NCBI RefSeq assembly: GCF_003143935.1
Contig: NZ_QFRX01000001.1
Coordinates: 1,622,071-1,686,070, forward strand
Direction of reading: 5' to 3'
Length of the DNA: 64,000 bases
DNA from: Streptomyces sp. Act143
GTDB taxonomy: Bacteria > Actinomycetota > Actinomycetes > Streptomycetales > Streptomycetaceae
Shown here: piece after piece, positions 33,561 to 43,497 of the stretch
Layout: the number at the start of each line of letters is the position of its first letter
Position numbering within the stretch: the stretch's first letter is position 1
The notes under the pieces: model-generated
Told to the model about the DNA's origin: nothing
Databases searched by the model: none
The model's input: only the letters and a program-made list of their open reading frames with translations
Translations under genes and position numbers: made by a program

Positions 33561-34565
33561 ATGCGCATCGGAATCCTCGGCCTCGGCCGCATCGGCGCCT
33601 TCCACGCCGAGACCCTCTCCGGACTCGACGCGGTCGACTCGCTCGTCCTCACCGACCCGTTCGCGGACGCCGCCAAGGCCGCCGCGGAGAAGTTCGGCGG
33701 CGAGGTCGTGGACTCGCCGGAGGCGCTGCTGGCCGCCGGGGTGGACGGCATCGTCGTGGCCGCCGCCACCGACGCCCACCCGGCGCTGATCCTGGCCGGC
33801 GTCGAGGCCGGCATCCCCGTCTTCTGCGAGAAGCCCGTCGCCAAGCACATGAGCGAGGGCGTGGAGGTCCTCAAGGCGATCCGGGGTACGGACGTGCCGA
33901 TCCAGATCGGCTACAACCGGCGCTTCGACGCCGGATTCGTCGCGGCCCGGGCCGCCGTGCACTCGGGCGAGCTGGGCAAGCTGCACACGGTCCGCTCCAC
34001 GACCCTCGACCCGGCGCCGCCGCCCGCCGCGTACGTCGCCGCCTCCGGTGGCATCTTCCGGGACTGCTCGGTGCACGACTTCGACATCATCCGCTGGGTG
34101 ACCGGGCGCGAGGTGACCGAGGTGTACGCCGTCGGCGGCAACCGCGGCGCCGACTACATCAAGGCCGCGGGCGACGCCGACACCACCGGCGCGATCCTCA
34201 CCCTGGACGACGGCACGATCGCGGTGGTCTCCAACTCCCGCCACAACAAGCGGGGTTACGACGTCCGCATGGAGCTGCACGGCTTCGAGGACTCGATCGC
34301 CGTCGGCCTGGAGGACAAGCTGCCGCTGCGCTCGGTGGAGCCCGGGGTGACCTTCCCGGCCGGGACGCCGCACGACTTCTTCATGGACCGCTTCACCGCC
34401 GCCTACCGCGCCGAACTCACCGCTTTCACCGAGGTCGTGGCGGGCAGCCGTCCCTCCCCGTGCACGGTGGAGGACGCCCTGGAGGCCGGCTGGATCGCCG
34501 AGGCCTGCACACTGTCCCTGCACGAGCACCGTCCCGTCACCATCGAGGAGGTACGGCAGGCATGA
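33561..34565 (+). CDS. iolG: Inositol 2-dehydrogenase-like Gfo/Idh/MocA oxidoreductase
   Basis: A 334-residue Gfo/Idh/MocA dehydrogenase with strong IolG character. The Rossmann motif GLGRIGAFHAE is at the N-terminus, EKPVAKH carries the catalytic-region Lys (near residue 94), and the active-site block is RDCSVHDFDIIRW. IolG oxidises myo-inositol to 2-keto-myo-inositol with NAD. It is third in the operon and overlaps the next Gfo/Idh gene by ATGA. Another cyclitol is possible as substrate. Confidence 0.83.
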   Translation: MRIGILGLGRIGAFHAETLSGLDAVDSLVLTDPFADAAKAAAEKFGGEVVDSPEALLAAGVDGIVVAAATDAHPALILAGVEAGIPVFCEKPVAKHMSEGVEVLKAIRGTDVPIQIGYNRRFDAGFVAARAAVHSGELGKLHTVRSTTLDPAPPPAAYVAASGGIFRDCSVHDFDIIRWVTGREVTEVYAVGGNRGADYIKAAGDADTTGAILTLDDGTIAVVSNSRHNKRGYDVRMELHGFEDSIAVGLEDKLPLRSVEPGVTFPAGTPHDFFMDRFTAAYRAELTAFTEVVAGSRPSPCTVEDALEAGWIAEACTLSLHEHRPVTIEEVRQA

Positions 34566-35590
34566 GCGAGCCGGGCCGGGAACCACTGCGCATCGGAGTC
34601 CTGGGAGCCGCGCGGATCACCGCGGGCTCCCTCATCGCCCCGGCCCGGACGACCGGCCACCGCGTCGTCGCGGTGGCCGCCCGCGACCGGTCCCGCGCCG
34701 AGGAGTTCGCGCGCGAGCACGGCGTGGAGCGGGTCGTGGACTCCTACGCCGATCTGATCGCGGACCCCGAGGTCGAGGCCGTCTACAACCCCCTGGCGAA
34801 CGGCCTGCACGGGCCGTGGAACCTGGCCGCCCTCGCGGCGGGCAAGCACGTGCTGTCGGAGAAGCCGTCGGCGAGCAACGCCGAGGAGGCCGCCGAGGTG
34901 CGGGAGGCGGCGGCGAAGTCCGGGACCGTCTTCATGGAGGCGTTCCACTACCTCTTCCACCCGGTCACGCGGCGCCTGCACGAGCTCCTCGGGAGCGGTG
35001 AACTCGGCGAGCTGCAGAGGGTGGAGACGATGGTCGCCATCGCCGCGCCCCCGGACACCGACCCGCGCTGGTCGCTGCCGCTGGCCGGCGGTGCCGTGAT
35101 GGATCTGGGCTGCTACAGCCTGCACGCCGTGCGCATGCTGGCCCCGTTCGGCGGCGGCACGCCCCGGCTGGTCTCCGCACGCGGCGGCGAGCGGGCGGGG
35201 GCGCCGGGCGTGGACGAATGGCTGGACGCGGAGCTGGAGTTCCCCGGCGGGGCCACGGCGTCCGCGCGCTGCCACATGGCGTACGACGGCCTCGACATGA
35301 GCTGCCGGATCGTCGGCAGCCGGGGCGAGGCGTACGCGCCCAACTTCGTGCTGCCGCACCTCGACGACCGGGTGGTGGTGCGCACCGCCGCGGGCGAGCG
35401 CACCGAGCGGCTCGGCACCAGGTCGTCGTACACCTACCAGTTGGACGCGTTCGCGGCGCGGGTCCGGGAGGGGACGCCGGTGCCGCTCGACGCGGACGAC
35501 GCGGTGGCGACGATGGAGCTGATCGACGCGGGCTACCGGGCGGCGGGCTTCGAGCCGCGGCCCCGGTCGGTGGTCGCGCGCCTGGCATGA
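34562..35590 (+). CDS. Gfo/Idh/MocA family oxidoreductase
   Basis: A 342-residue Gfo/Idh/MocA protein. N-terminal GVLGAARITAGSLIAPAR, SEKPSASNAEEA with the conserved Lys, and DLGCYSLHAVR in the C-terminal sheet resemble glucose-fructose oxidoreductase and dihydrodiol/xylose dehydrogenases. The ATG start overlaps the iolG stop (ATGA) and its own stop overlaps the GNAT start, so three genes are translationally linked. Likely a sugar or cyclitol dehydrogenase. Confidence 0.83.
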   Translation: MSEPGREPLRIGVLGAARITAGSLIAPARTTGHRVVAVAARDRSRAEEFAREHGVERVVDSYADLIADPEVEAVYNPLANGLHGPWNLAALAAGKHVLSEKPSASNAEEAAEVREAAAKSGTVFMEAFHYLFHPVTRRLHELLGSGELGELQRVETMVAIAAPPDTDPRWSLPLAGGAVMDLGCYSLHAVRMLAPFGGGTPRLVSARGGERAGAPGVDEWLDAELEFPGGATASARCHMAYDGLDMSCRIVGSRGEAYAPNFVLPHLDDRVVVRTAAGERTERLGTRSSYTYQLDAFAARVREGTPVPLDADDAVATMELIDAGYRAAGFEPRPRSVVARLA

Positions 35591-36057
35591 TCGAGGGCAT
35601 GGCCGCACCCATCGCTCCCGCTCACGTCACCGACATCCAGCAGGTGCTGGCGGACCACTCCCGCTACTGGGGCGAGCGCGACCTGCGCTCGCTCCATCTC
35701 CTGGCCCTGGTGCAGGAGTTCGGGTCGACGTGCCTGGTCGCCCGCGACGACACCGGCATCCTGGGCTACCTCGTCGGGTTCGTCACGCCCGACGCCACCG
35801 GGTACGTCCATCTGATCGCCACCCGTGACGACGCGCGCGGCACCGGGCTCGGCCGCCGGCTGTACGACGCCTTCACCGAGGCCGCGCGGAAGCAGGGCGC
35901 GGTCCGGCTGAAGGCCATCACCTCCGTGACCAACACGGGATCGGTCGCCTTCCACCGAAGTCTGGGCTTCGACGCCCGTGTCCAGGAGGACTACAACGGT
36001 CCCGGTCAGCCGATGGTGGTCTTCACCCGCCCGCTCCCCGAACCCGGTCAGGCGTAG
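35587..36057 (+). CDS. GNAT-family N-acetyltransferase
   Basis: A 156-residue GNAT domain. The acetyl-CoA-binding motif is [18 protein letters not shown] (the R/QxxGxG/A element), with GYLVGFV and VHLIA strands before it and HRSLGFD after it. The ATG overlaps the previous stop (ATGA); a second ATG four codons later is also possible. It is last in the PhyH operon and its 3' end overlaps the convergent Gfo/Idh gene by ten bases. The acyl acceptor is unknown. Confidence 0.82.
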   Translation: MIEGMAAPIAPAHVTDIQQVLADHSRYWGERDLRSLHLLALVQEFGSTCLVARDDTGILGYLVGFVTPDATGYVHLIATRDDARGTGLGRRLYDAFTEAARKQGAVRLKAITSVTNTGSVAFHRSLGFDARVQEDYNGPGQPMVVFTRPLPEPGQA

Positions 36058-37067
36058 AGCCCCGGGCGCTCCACCAGCTCGACCTCCATCCGCCCGCCGT
36101 CCGTCAGCGCCCGCACCCCGGCCTCGCAGACGGCGGCGGCCGCGTACCCGTCCCAGACGCTCGGCCCGGTGACCTCGCCCCGGCGGGTGGCGTCGGCCCA
36201 GGCCTGGAGCTCGCGGTCGTAGGCGTCGGCGAAGCGGTCGGTGAAGTCCTGGGCGATGGTGCCGCCCCAGCGGCCGGCCATGTTGGTGACCATGGCGTGG
36301 CCGTCGCCGATGCGGGCGGTGCCGCGTTCGCAGACCGCCTCGGCCTGGACCTGGTAGCCGAAGCCGCAGTTGACGAAGATCTCCACGTCGGCGACCGCGC
36401 CGCCGTCCGTCTCGAACACCACGAACTGCGGGTCCTGCAAGGCGTCCGGCGCGTTCGCCGAGCGTCTCGGCCGCAGCACGGTGACGGCGGTGATCTCCTC
36501 GTCGAGCAGCCAGCGGGTGACGTCCGCCTCGTGCGCCACCGAGTCGCTGATGAGCATCTCGCTGGTGAAGAAGGGCGGGCTGGCCGCGTTGCGGTGCCGG
36601 TTGTGGAGGAGCAGCGGGCGGCCCAACTGGCCCGTGTCCAGCAGGGCCTTGAGGCGCACGTACTCGGGGTCGTAGCGCCGCATGAAGCCGACCTGGACCC
36701 GCCGGTGGCCGAGTCTCCGTTCGGCTTCCAGGACCCGTAGGGCCGAGGCCGCGTCCGGGGTGAGCGGCTTCTCGCACAGCACCGGGAGGTCGCGTTCGAG
36801 GGCGGCCAGCAGCGCGGCCTCGTGCGCGGGCCCCGGGGAGGCGATCAGTACGGCGTCCACGTCGTCGGCGGTCATCGCCGACAGCGGGTCGGTGTAGGCG
36901 GTGCAGCCGTCGACGCGGGCCGCCACGGCCTTGGCGCGCTCCGCGTCGGTGTCGACGACGGCGCTCACCCGGGCGCCGCTGACGACGCCCTGGATGCGCC
37001 GCACATGGTCGGCGCCCATCTTTCCCGTTCCGATGACGGCGACTCGGAGAATGTCGCTCGGCGTCAT
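36048..37067 (-). CDS. Gfo/Idh/MocA family oxidoreductase (IolG-like)
   Basis: A 339-residue dehydrogenase. Rossmann start [28 protein letters not shown] with the catalytic-region Lys, a YDPEYVRLK segment and [13 protein letters not shown] match inositol/scyllo-inosose-type dehydrogenases. It is third after the ABC importer genes and IolE-like gene on the minus strand. That supports a role in oxidising or isomerising an imported cyclitol. Confidence 0.85.
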   Translation of the reverse strand: MTPSDILRVAVIGTGKMGADHVRRIQGVVSGARVSAVVDTDAERAKAVAARVDGCTAYTDPLSAMTADDVDAVLIASPGPAHEAALLAALERDLPVLCEKPLTPDAASALRVLEAERRLGHRRVQVGFMRRYDPEYVRLKALLDTGQLGRPLLLHNRHRNAASPPFFTSEMLISDSVAHEADVTRWLLDEEITAVTVLRPRRSANAPDALQDPQFVVFETDGGAVADVEIFVNCGFGYQVQAEAVCERGTARIGDGHAMVTNMAGRWGGTIAQDFTDRFADAYDRELQAWADATRRGEVTGPSVWDGYAAAAVCEAGVRALTDGGRMEVELVERPGLYA

Positions 37068-37080
37068 GACGTCGCCCCCT

Positions 37081-37980
37081 TCAGGCGCCGCAGGACCTCA
37101 GGTACTTGCGGGTGCGCACCGCGATCGGCAGTGGCTTGTCCGGCTCGCACGGGTACATGTCCTGCTCGACGATCGCGAACAGGTCCACGCCCAGCTTCTG
37201 TGCCGCCACCAGGACCGGCTCCAACTCCGGTACACCGGAAGGCGGCTCGCACATCACGCCGCGCTGCACGGCCGGTCCGAACGGCACCTCGTCCGCCACC
37301 ACGTCGGCGAGGATCGCGGGGTCGACCTGCTTGAGGTGCAGATAGCCGATGCGTTCGCCGTACGTCTCGATCAGCTTGACGCTGTCGCCGCCGCAGTAGG
37401 CGTAATGCCCGGTGTCCAGGCAGAGGTTGACGAGTTCGGAGTCGGTCGAGTCGAGGAAGCGCTCGACGTGGTCCTCGGTGTCGAGGTGGGTGTCGGCGTG
37501 CGGGTGGACGACGATGTCGAGGCCGTACGCCTCCTTCACCTCGTGTCCGAGCCGCTCCATGCCCTTGGTGAGGTGGGCCCACTGCTCGTGGGTCAGCTCC
37601 GGGGGTTCGAGGAGCTCGGCGGTCTTGTCGTCCCGCCAGAAGGACGGGATGACGACGAGGTGCTGCGCGCCCATCGCCTGGGTGAGGGCGGCGACCTGGC
37701 TGACGTGTTCCCAGGTCGGCTCCCAGACCGAGGGGCCGCGATGCAGGCCGGTGAAGACGGTGCCCGCCGAGATCTTGAGGTCGCGCTTCGCGACCTCGTC
37801 GGTGAGCCGGGCCGGGTCGGTCGGCAGATAGCCGTACGGACCCAGCTCGATCCACGCGTAGCCGGCCTCGGCGACCTCGTCCAGGAACCGTCGCCACGGC
37901 ACCTGTTGCGGGTCGTCGGGGAACCAGACGCCCCAGGAGTCGGGGGCGGAGCCGACCCGGATGCGGTCCAGGGGGGTCAC
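37081..37980 (-). CDS. IolE-like sugar-phosphate isomerase/epimerase-fold protein
   Basis: A 299-residue TIM-barrel of the xylose-isomerase-like AP endonuclease superfamily. IolE-like features are [15 protein letters not shown] at the N-terminus, [18 protein letters not shown] in mid-protein, [21 protein letters not shown], and a terminal [10 protein letters not shown], which together give the His/Asp/Glu metal site. IolE dehydrates 2-keto-myo-inositol. The GTG start overlaps the ATPase stop (GTGA at 37977-37980). Inosose isomerase (IolI-like) is an alternative. Confidence 0.82.
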   Translation of the reverse strand: MTPLDRIRVGSAPDSWGVWFPDDPQQVPWRRFLDEVAEAGYAWIELGPYGYLPTDPARLTDEVAKRDLKISAGTVFTGLHRGPSVWEPTWEHVSQVAALTQAMGAQHLVVIPSFWRDDKTAELLEPPELTHEQWAHLTKGMERLGHEVKEAYGLDIVVHPHADTHLDTEDHVERFLDSTDSELVNLCLDTGHYAYCGGDSVKLIETYGERIGYLHLKQVDPAILADVVADEVPFGPAVQRGVMCEPPSGVPELEPVLVAAQKLGVDLFAIVEQDMYPCEPDKPLPIAVRTRKYLRSCGA

Positions 37981-38885
37981 GACGGGTCTTCCTCGGTCGT
38001 CACCACCGGTGCGGTGAGGTCGCCCGCCTCGGGCAGCTCTTCGACGTCGACGCCGCGGACCTGGGCCAGCTCGTGCTTGAGGGCGGCCAGTTCGGAGCCG
38101 CCGGCCATGTGGTTGGTGAGCTCCTCCAGGCTGACCTCGTCGCGGGAGGCGTTGAGTTCCATGGTGCCCAGGCGCAGCACGCTGAAGTGGTCGCCGACCA
38201 TGTAGGCGTGGTGCGGGTTGTGGGTGATGAAGATGACGCCCAGTCCGCGGTCGCGGGCGGCGGCGATGTACTTCAGCACCACACCGGACTGCTTCACGCC
38301 GAGCGCGGCGGTGGGCTCGTCCAGGATGAGGACGCGGGCGCCGAAGTGGACGGCGCGGGCGATCGCCACGCACTGGCGCTGGCCGCCGGACAGCGTGCCG
38401 ATCGGCTGCTCCAGGTCGTCCAGGACGATGCCCATGTTGCGCAGCTCCGCGTCGGCGGTCTGCTTCATCTTCTCGATGTCCAGGCGCCGCAGCGGCCAGG
38501 GGCCCTTGGTCAGCTCGGAGCCGAGGAAGAAGTTGCGCCACACCGGCATGAGCGGGACCACGGCCAGGTCCTGGTACACGGTGGCGATGCCCTTGTCGAG
38601 GGCCTCGCGCGGGGTGGTGAAGCGTACCGGGGCGCCGTCGACGAGGAACTCGCCCTCGGTGTGCTGGTGCAGCCCCGAGATGATTTTGATCAGGGTCGAC
38701 TTTCCGGCGCCGTTGTCGCCCAGCACACAGGTGACCTGGCTGGGGTGGACCTTGAGGTCGACACCGTGCAGGGCGCGGATGTTGCCGTACGACTTGCCCG
38801 CGTTGCGGAGTTCGACGATCGCGCCGTCGCTCCCCTGGGGGACGGTGTCGGCGAGGACGGCCCCGTGGGTTCCGTTGGATGTCAT
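37977..38885 (-). CDS. Sugar/inositol ABC transporter ATPase (single domain)
   Basis: A 302-residue single nucleotide-binding protein of the FrcA type, unlike the tandem RbsA. Walker A is GDNGAGKST near residue 57, the signature [14 protein letters not shown], Walker [13 protein letters not shown], and the switch His is in [11 protein letters not shown]. The C-terminal 50 residues are acidic and poorly conserved. The ATG at 38885 is preferred because GGAGG lies seven bases upstream; the GTG one codon earlier is too close. It works with the permease and binding protein just upstream. Confidence 0.88.
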   Translation of the reverse strand: MTSNGTHGAVLADTVPQGSDGAIVELRNAGKSYGNIRALHGVDLKVHPSQVTCVLGDNGAGKSTLIKIISGLHQHTEGEFLVDGAPVRFTTPREALDKGIATVYQDLAVVPLMPVWRNFFLGSELTKGPWPLRRLDIEKMKQTADAELRNMGIVLDDLEQPIGTLSGGQRQCVAIARAVHFGARVLILDEPTAALGVKQSGVVLKYIAAARDRGLGVIFITHNPHHAYMVGDHFSVLRLGTMELNASRDEVSLEELTNHMAGGSELAALKHELAQVRGVDVEELPEAGDLTAPVVTTEEDPS

Positions 38886-38889
38886 CACG

Positions 38890-39969
38890 TCACCTCCGGG
38901 TCGCCGTACGGCTGACCCACAGATTGATCAGGACGGCGCCGAGCAGCATCACGCCCAGGAAGGCCTTGAACCAGTCCGGGTTCCAACCGGCGTACACGAT
39001 GCCCTGCTGCACCATGCCGAACATGAACGCCCCGAAGACCGGGCCGATCGCGGAGCCGGCACCACCGGTCAGCAGACAGCCGCCGATGACGGCCGCGGAG
39101 ATGTAGATGAGCTCCTGGCCCACGCCTTCACCGGACTGCACGGTGTTGAAGGAGAACAGGTTGTGCATGCCGACGAACCAGGCGCCGAACCCGACCAGCA
39201 TGAACAGCGAGATCTTCGTGAAGGTCACCGGCACACCGACGGCCCGGGCGGAGTCCTTGTTGCCGCCGACGGCGAAGATCCAGTTGCCGTACTTGGTGCG
39301 CAGCAGCACCCAGGTCGCCAGCGCGGCGAAGACCAGCCAGTACACGATCGTGATCTTGATCTGGACGCCGCCGACCTCGAAGGACGACGCGAAGATCTTC
39401 TTGGCCTGGTCGAAGCCGTCCATGTCGGAGATGTCGTCGGTGGCCACGTTGCCGGTGACGAGCTTGGTGACCGCCAGGTTCACGCCCTGGAGGATCAGGA
39501 AGGAGCCCAGGGTGATCAGGAAGCTCGGCAGACCGGTCTTGACGACCAGCCAGCCGTTGAGGAACCCGATGGCGAGCGACACGACCAGGGCGGCGACCAC
39601 GCCCATCCACACGTTCAGCGTGAGCTCGTAGGCGAGCATGCTCGCGGTCAGCGCGGAGGTGATGACCGCGACGCCGGACGACAGGTCGAACTCGCCGCCG
39701 ATCATCAGCAGCGCGACCGGCAGGGCCATGATCCCGATGGTCGACGACTGGTAGAGGATGTTGGCCATCGAGCTGCCCTCGCGCACCGGCGGTGCGGAGA
39801 CCAGGAAGAAGACGTAGACGGCGACGGCGCCGAGGAAGACGCCGACCTCGGGGCGGGCCAACAGCCGCAGGGCAAGGGGACGTCGGGCGGTCCGGCCGTC
39901 GGTCTCCTTCGGGCCGGGGGCCGGCGGTGTGGTCACCGCCGGCTCGGCGTGCTGGGTCATACTGATCAC
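38890..39969 (-). CDS. Sugar/inositol ABC transporter permease
   Basis: A 359-residue RbsC/FrcC-like permease with about nine hydrophobic segments. The family's cytoplasmic contact loop reads [21 protein letters not shown] start at 39969 overlapping the binding-protein stop (GTGA) fits the AAGGG spacing better than the ATG three codons downstream. The hydrophilic first 35 residues are cytoplasmic. Confidence 0.87.
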   Translation of the reverse strand: MISMTQHAEPAVTTPPAPGPKETDGRTARRPLALRLLARPEVGVFLGAVAVYVFFLVSAPPVREGSSMANILYQSSTIGIMALPVALLMIGGEFDLSSGVAVITSALTASMLAYELTLNVWMGVVAALVVSLAIGFLNGWLVVKTGLPSFLITLGSFLILQGVNLAVTKLVTGNVATDDISDMDGFDQAKKIFASSFEVGGVQIKITIVYWLVFAALATWVLLRTKYGNWIFAVGGNKDSARAVGVPVTFTKISLFMLVGFGAWFVGMHNLFSFNTVQSGEGVGQELIYISAAVIGGCLLTGGAGSAIGPVFGAFMFGMVQQGIVYAGWNPDWFKAFLGVMLLGAVLINLWVSRTATRR

Positions 39970-40985
39970 CGGGTGCCCTTCGCGGCGTACTTGGCGACCG
40001 CGTCGACGTTGGACTTGTCCACGAAGGCGGGGCCGGTCAGTACCGGCTGCTCGCCGCCGCCCATGTAGTTGCCGTTGTTCTTGTAGAGCCAGAGCGAGTC
40101 GACCGAAAGGTAGCCCTGGAGGTACGGCTGCTGGTCGACGGCGAAGGCGATGCTGCCCTTGCTGATGGCGCCGGTCAGGTCCTTGTTGAGGTCGAAGGTG
40201 GCGACCTTGGCCTTGCTGCCGGCGTCGGACACCGACTGCGCGGCGGTCAGCGCGATGGGGGCGCCGAGGGCGACGACGTAGTCGATGGACTTGTCCTGGC
40301 TGAGCTTGGCGGTGATGGTCGACTTCACGGACGGCATGTCGGCGCCGTTGACGTTGACCGTCTGGAACTTGCCCTCGAAGGTCTTCTTCACGCCGTCGCA
40401 GCGCTGGGTCAGACCGATGTTGCCCTGCTCCTGGATGACACAGACGGCGCTCTTGGCGCCCTCCTCGTTCAGCCGCTTGCCGAGGGCCTCACCGGCGACG
40501 GTCTCGTCCTGGCCGAAGAACTCCATCAGGCCGAGCTTCTGCCACTCGCTGACACCGGAGTTGAGGCCGACGACGGGTATGTTCTTGGCCTTCGCCTTGG
40601 CGATGACGTCCTTCAGGGCGTCGGGCTTGGCCAGGGTGACCGCGATGCCGTCGACCTTCTGGTCGATGGCGTTCTGCACCAGGGTGGCCTGGCCTCCGGC
40701 GCTCGGGTCGTTCGTGTAGATCAGCTTGACGTTGTCCTTGGCGGCGGCGGCCTCGGCGCCCTTGCGGACGATGTCCCAGAAGGTGTCGCCGGGCGACTGG
40801 TGCGTGATCAGGGCGACCGTCATGCGCGGGGTGCTGGCCTTGCCGGCGGAGGCGCCGTCCGCGCTCTCCTCCGACTTCTTGCCCCCGGAGCTGCTGGAGC
40901 AGCCGGCGAGGGTCAGGGCAGCGGCCGCGGCCAGCGCCACAACGGGGGTCAGTCTGCGGGACTGGGAGCGAGAAGAGCGGTCCAT
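39966..40985 (-). CDS. Inositol/sugar ABC transporter substrate-binding lipoprotein
   Basis: A 339-residue periplasmic-binding-protein-fold lipoprotein. The signal has basic residues, an Ala-rich core and the lipobox LAGC, followed by a Ser/Lys-rich linker. Fold markers include VALITHQSPGDTFW and VDGIAVTLAKPDALK. AGGAAAG precedes the ATG. It is first in the operon and transcribed from a promoter inside the 17-bp inverted repeat at 41126-41195. Adjacent inositol genes make a cyclitol the likely ligand. Confidence 0.88.
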   Translation of the reverse strand: MDRSSRSQSRRLTPVVALAAAAALTLAGCSSSSGGKKSEESADGASAGKASTPRMTVALITHQSPGDTFWDIVRKGAEAAAAKDNVKLIYTNDPSAGGQATLVQNAIDQKVDGIAVTLAKPDALKDVIAKAKAKNIPVVGLNSGVSEWQKLGLMEFFGQDETVAGEALGKRLNEEGAKSAVCVIQEQGNIGLTQRCDGVKKTFEGKFQTVNVNGADMPSVKSTITAKLSQDKSIDYVVALGAPIALTAAQSVSDAGSKAKVATFDLNKDLTGAISKGSIAFAVDQQPYLQGYLSVDSLWLYKNNGNYMGGGEQPVLTGPAFVDKSNVDAVAKYAAKGTR

Positions 40986-41105
40986 CTTTCCTGCACCTCA
41001 CTGTGCTTTGCGGGGGAAAGGAAGAGAGATCTCGGTGATCCGAGGCCCGGGATCTTGGCATGTCCGGGTCGCGGGCCGCAAATACGGCGGTTGCGCTGGG
41101 ACGGA

Positions 41106-41216
41106 ATCCAATCCCTGGGCGTGGCCCCTGTCAATACTTTGTTAAGACATCATTTCACGTACAGGTCCGAATGTAAGTACAAAGTATTGACAGGGTCACC
41201 TCCCGCGTCCTACACC
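41106..41216. promoter_or_regulatory. Divergent inositol promoters inside a 17-bp inverted repeat
   Basis: Two perfect 17-base arms (41126-41142 and 41179-41195; arm CCCTGTCAATACTTTGT) flank a 36-base AT-richer spacer. Each arm contains TTGACA oriented outward: the minus promoter pairs it with TTGGAT at 41106-41111 (17-base spacer), and the plus promoter with TACACC at 41211-41216 (18-base spacer). A repressor on both arms would shut both operons; the GntR gene at 43498 is the likely source. Confidence 0.7.
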
Positions 41217-41274
41217 TGAGACTCGCAGGCCCCCGCGCGGGCCGCACGTCAGCCGAGTCCGAGGAGCGTCGCGC

Positions 41275-41520
41275 ATGGTCGTACCCGCCCAGCCCTTCGA
41301 CTTGATCACGATCGGTCGCACCGGAGTCGATCCTCACGCACGGCAGCCGGGCATGGCGTCGGACGATGTGCAGACCTCCGGGACGTTCCTGGGCGGTTCT
41401 GCGGCGAACACGGCCGTCGCCCCCCGGCTCACCTCCTCCTCCACCATGCCGACGCGGCCGGAGGTCGAGAGCCTCCTGACAGCGGCGGCATCTTGGACAG
41501 CACCTCGTGCGGCGCCTTGA
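41275..41520 (+). pseudogene. Remnant of 5-dehydro-2-deoxygluconokinase (iolC)
   Basis: The first 50 or so codons encode FDLITIGRTGVDPHA and TFLGGSAANTAVA, the unmistakable PfkB-type N-terminus of IolC, with a GAGGAG site eight bases before the ATG. After about position 41430 similarity stops, and the frame ends at 41520 with about 81 residues against more than 300 for a kinase. The ATP-site and catalytic Asp regions are missing, so no kinase can be made. The leader may now mainly carry iolD transcription. Confidence 0.75.
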
Positions 41521-41584
41521 GCGACACCGTCCACGACCGGCCCGAGCACCCCGGCCCCCGCCCCCGACCCCCGGAGAAGTCCTG

Positions 41585-43462
41585 ATGAGCAGCCCCACCC
41601 GCCGCCTGACCGTCGCCCAGGCCCTGGTGCGTTTCCTGTCCGTGCAGTACACCGAGCGCGACGGTGTGCGGCAGCGGCTGATCGCCGGCACCTGGGGCAT
41701 CTTCGGCCACGGCAATGTCGCGGGCGTCGGCCAGGCGCTCCTGGAGGCGGGCGAGGAGGCGATGCCGTTCCACCAGGGCCGCAACGAACAGGCCATGGTG
41801 CACGCGGCCGTCGGCTACGCCCGCCAGCTCGACCGCCTCTCCGCGCAGGCGGTGACGACGTCCATCGGCCCGGGCGCCACGAACCTCGTCACCGGCGCCG
41901 CCCTGGCCACCATCAACCGGCTCCCGGTCCTCCTCCTGCCCGGCGACTACTTCGCCTCGCACGCCCCCGACCCGCTGCTCCAGCAACTGGAGCACCCCAC
42001 CGAGGCGGACGTGTCGGTCAACGACACCCTGCGCCCGGTCTCCCGCTACTTCGACCGGATCACCCGCCCCGAGGCCCTGATCCCGTCCGCCCTCAACGCC
42101 ATGCGGGTCCTCGCCGACCCCGCCGAGACCGGCGCGGTGACCCTGGCCCTGCCGCAGGACGTGCAGGCCGAGGCGTACGACTGGCCGGAGGAGTTCTTCG
42201 CCGAGCGCGTGTGGCACGTACGGCGGCCCGCGCCCGACCCCTACGAGCTGGCGGCGGCCGTGGCGGCGATCCGGGCCGCCGAGCGCCCCCTGATCGTCGC
42301 GGGCGGCGGGGTGCACCACAGCAGGGCCGAGGAGGCCTTGAAGACGTTCGCCGACGCCACCGGCATCCCGGTCGCCTCCACGCAGGCCGGCAAGGGCTCC
42401 CTGCGCCACGACCACCCGGCCGACCTCGGCGGCATCGGCCACACCGGCACCGCGGTCGGCGACGCCCTCGCCCGCACCGCGGACCTGGTGATCGGCGTCG
42501 GCACCCGCTACACGGACTTCACCACCGCCTCCGGCACCCTCTTCCAGAATCCGGGCGTCAGGTTCGTCAACCTCAACATCACCGCGTTCGACGCCCACAA
42601 GCTGGCGGCACGGACTCTGGTGTGCGACGCCCGGACGGGGCTGACTGCGTTGACGGAGGCGTTGGCGGGTCATCGCGTGAACTCGGTTCACGAGGCGGAG
42701 TACCGCGCCGGGAAGGAACGTTGGGAGCAGGTGGTCGACACGGCTTTCAGCGCCCCCGACGACCACGCCGTACCGACCCAGACCCAGGTGCTCGGCGCGC
42801 TGGACGCGGTCGTGGGCGACGACGACGTGGTCATCAACGCGGCCGGTTCGCTCCCCGGCGACCTGCACAAGCTGTGGCGGGCCCGCAGCCCGCGCCAGTA
42901 CCACCTGGAGTACGGCTACTCCTGCATGGGCTACGAGATCCCGGCCGCCATCGGCGTCCAGCACGCCACTCCCGACACGCCCGTGTGGGCGCTGGTCGGC
43001 GACGGCACCTATCTGATGATGCCGACCGAGATCGTCACGGCCGTGCAGGAGGGCCTGCCGATCAACCTGGTCCTCATCCAGAACCACGGCTACGCCTCCA
43101 TCGGCGGCCTGTCGGAGTCGGTCGGCGGGGAGCGCTTCGGCACCGCCTACCGCTACCGCTCCGCCGACGGCACCTTCTCCGGCGCGCCGCTCCCCGTCGA
43201 CCTGGCCGCCAACGCGGGCAGCCTCGGTATGGACGTGCTGCGCGCCAAGACGGTCCGCGAGCTGCGCGAGGCACTCGCCACGGCCCGCGCCTCCGACCGC
43301 CCCACCTGCGTCTACGTCGAGACGGGCCCCGCCGGTCCGGCCGCTCCCCCGGCCGAGGCCTGGTGGGACGTGCCGGTGGCCGCGACCGCGTCCCGCGAGG
43401 CCGCCGTACGGGCCAGGGAGGAGTACGACCGGCAGGTCGCCGCCCGCCGCACCCATCTGTGA
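41585..43462 (+). CDS. iolD: 3D-(3,5/4)-trihydroxycyclohexane-1,2-dione acylhydrolase
   Basis: A 625-residue ThDP enzyme of the acetolactate synthase superfamily with IolD character. N-terminal LTVAQALVRFLSVQY and GIFGHGNVAG are followed by the activating Glu in GRNEQAMVHAAVG. The C-terminal ThDP motif begins VGDGTYLMMPTEIVTA and ends LIQNHGY. IolD opens the cyclohexanedione ring of inositol catabolism. The ATG at 41585 follows GGAG; the upstream frame is shadow. The preceding iolC is only a relic, so the next steps must be encoded elsewhere or be lost. Confidence 0.87.
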   Translation: MSSPTRRLTVAQALVRFLSVQYTERDGVRQRLIAGTWGIFGHGNVAGVGQALLEAGEEAMPFHQGRNEQAMVHAAVGYARQLDRLSAQAVTTSIGPGATNLVTGAALATINRLPVLLLPGDYFASHAPDPLLQQLEHPTEADVSVNDTLRPVSRYFDRITRPEALIPSALNAMRVLADPAETGAVTLALPQDVQAEAYDWPEEFFAERVWHVRRPAPDPYELAAAVAAIRAAERPLIVAGGGVHHSRAEEALKTFADATGIPVASTQAGKGSLRHDHPADLGGIGHTGTAVGDALARTADLVIGVGTRYTDFTTASGTLFQNPGVRFVNLNITAFDAHKLAARTLVCDARTGLTALTEALAGHRVNSVHEAEYRAGKERWEQVVDTAFSAPDDHAVPTQTQVLGALDAVVGDDDVVINAAGSLPGDLHKLWRARSPRQYHLEYGYSCMGYEIPAAIGVQHATPDTPVWALVGDGTYLMMPTEIVTAVQEGLPINLVLIQNHGYASIGGLSESVGGERFGTAYRYRSADGTFSGAPLPVDLAANAGSLGMDVLRAKTVRELREALATARASDRPTCVYVETGPAGPAAPPAEAWWDVPVAATASREAAVRAREEYDRQVAARRTHL

Positions 43463-43497
43463 CGCCCCGCGCCCGCTCCACCGAGGGAGGTACCCCC

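Noticed and set aside
41275-41520. Considered as a small intact gene with its own function
   Set aside because: Only the N-terminal IolC motifs are present, and the rest has no similarity to the kinase and no domain of its own, so a relic is the simpler reading.
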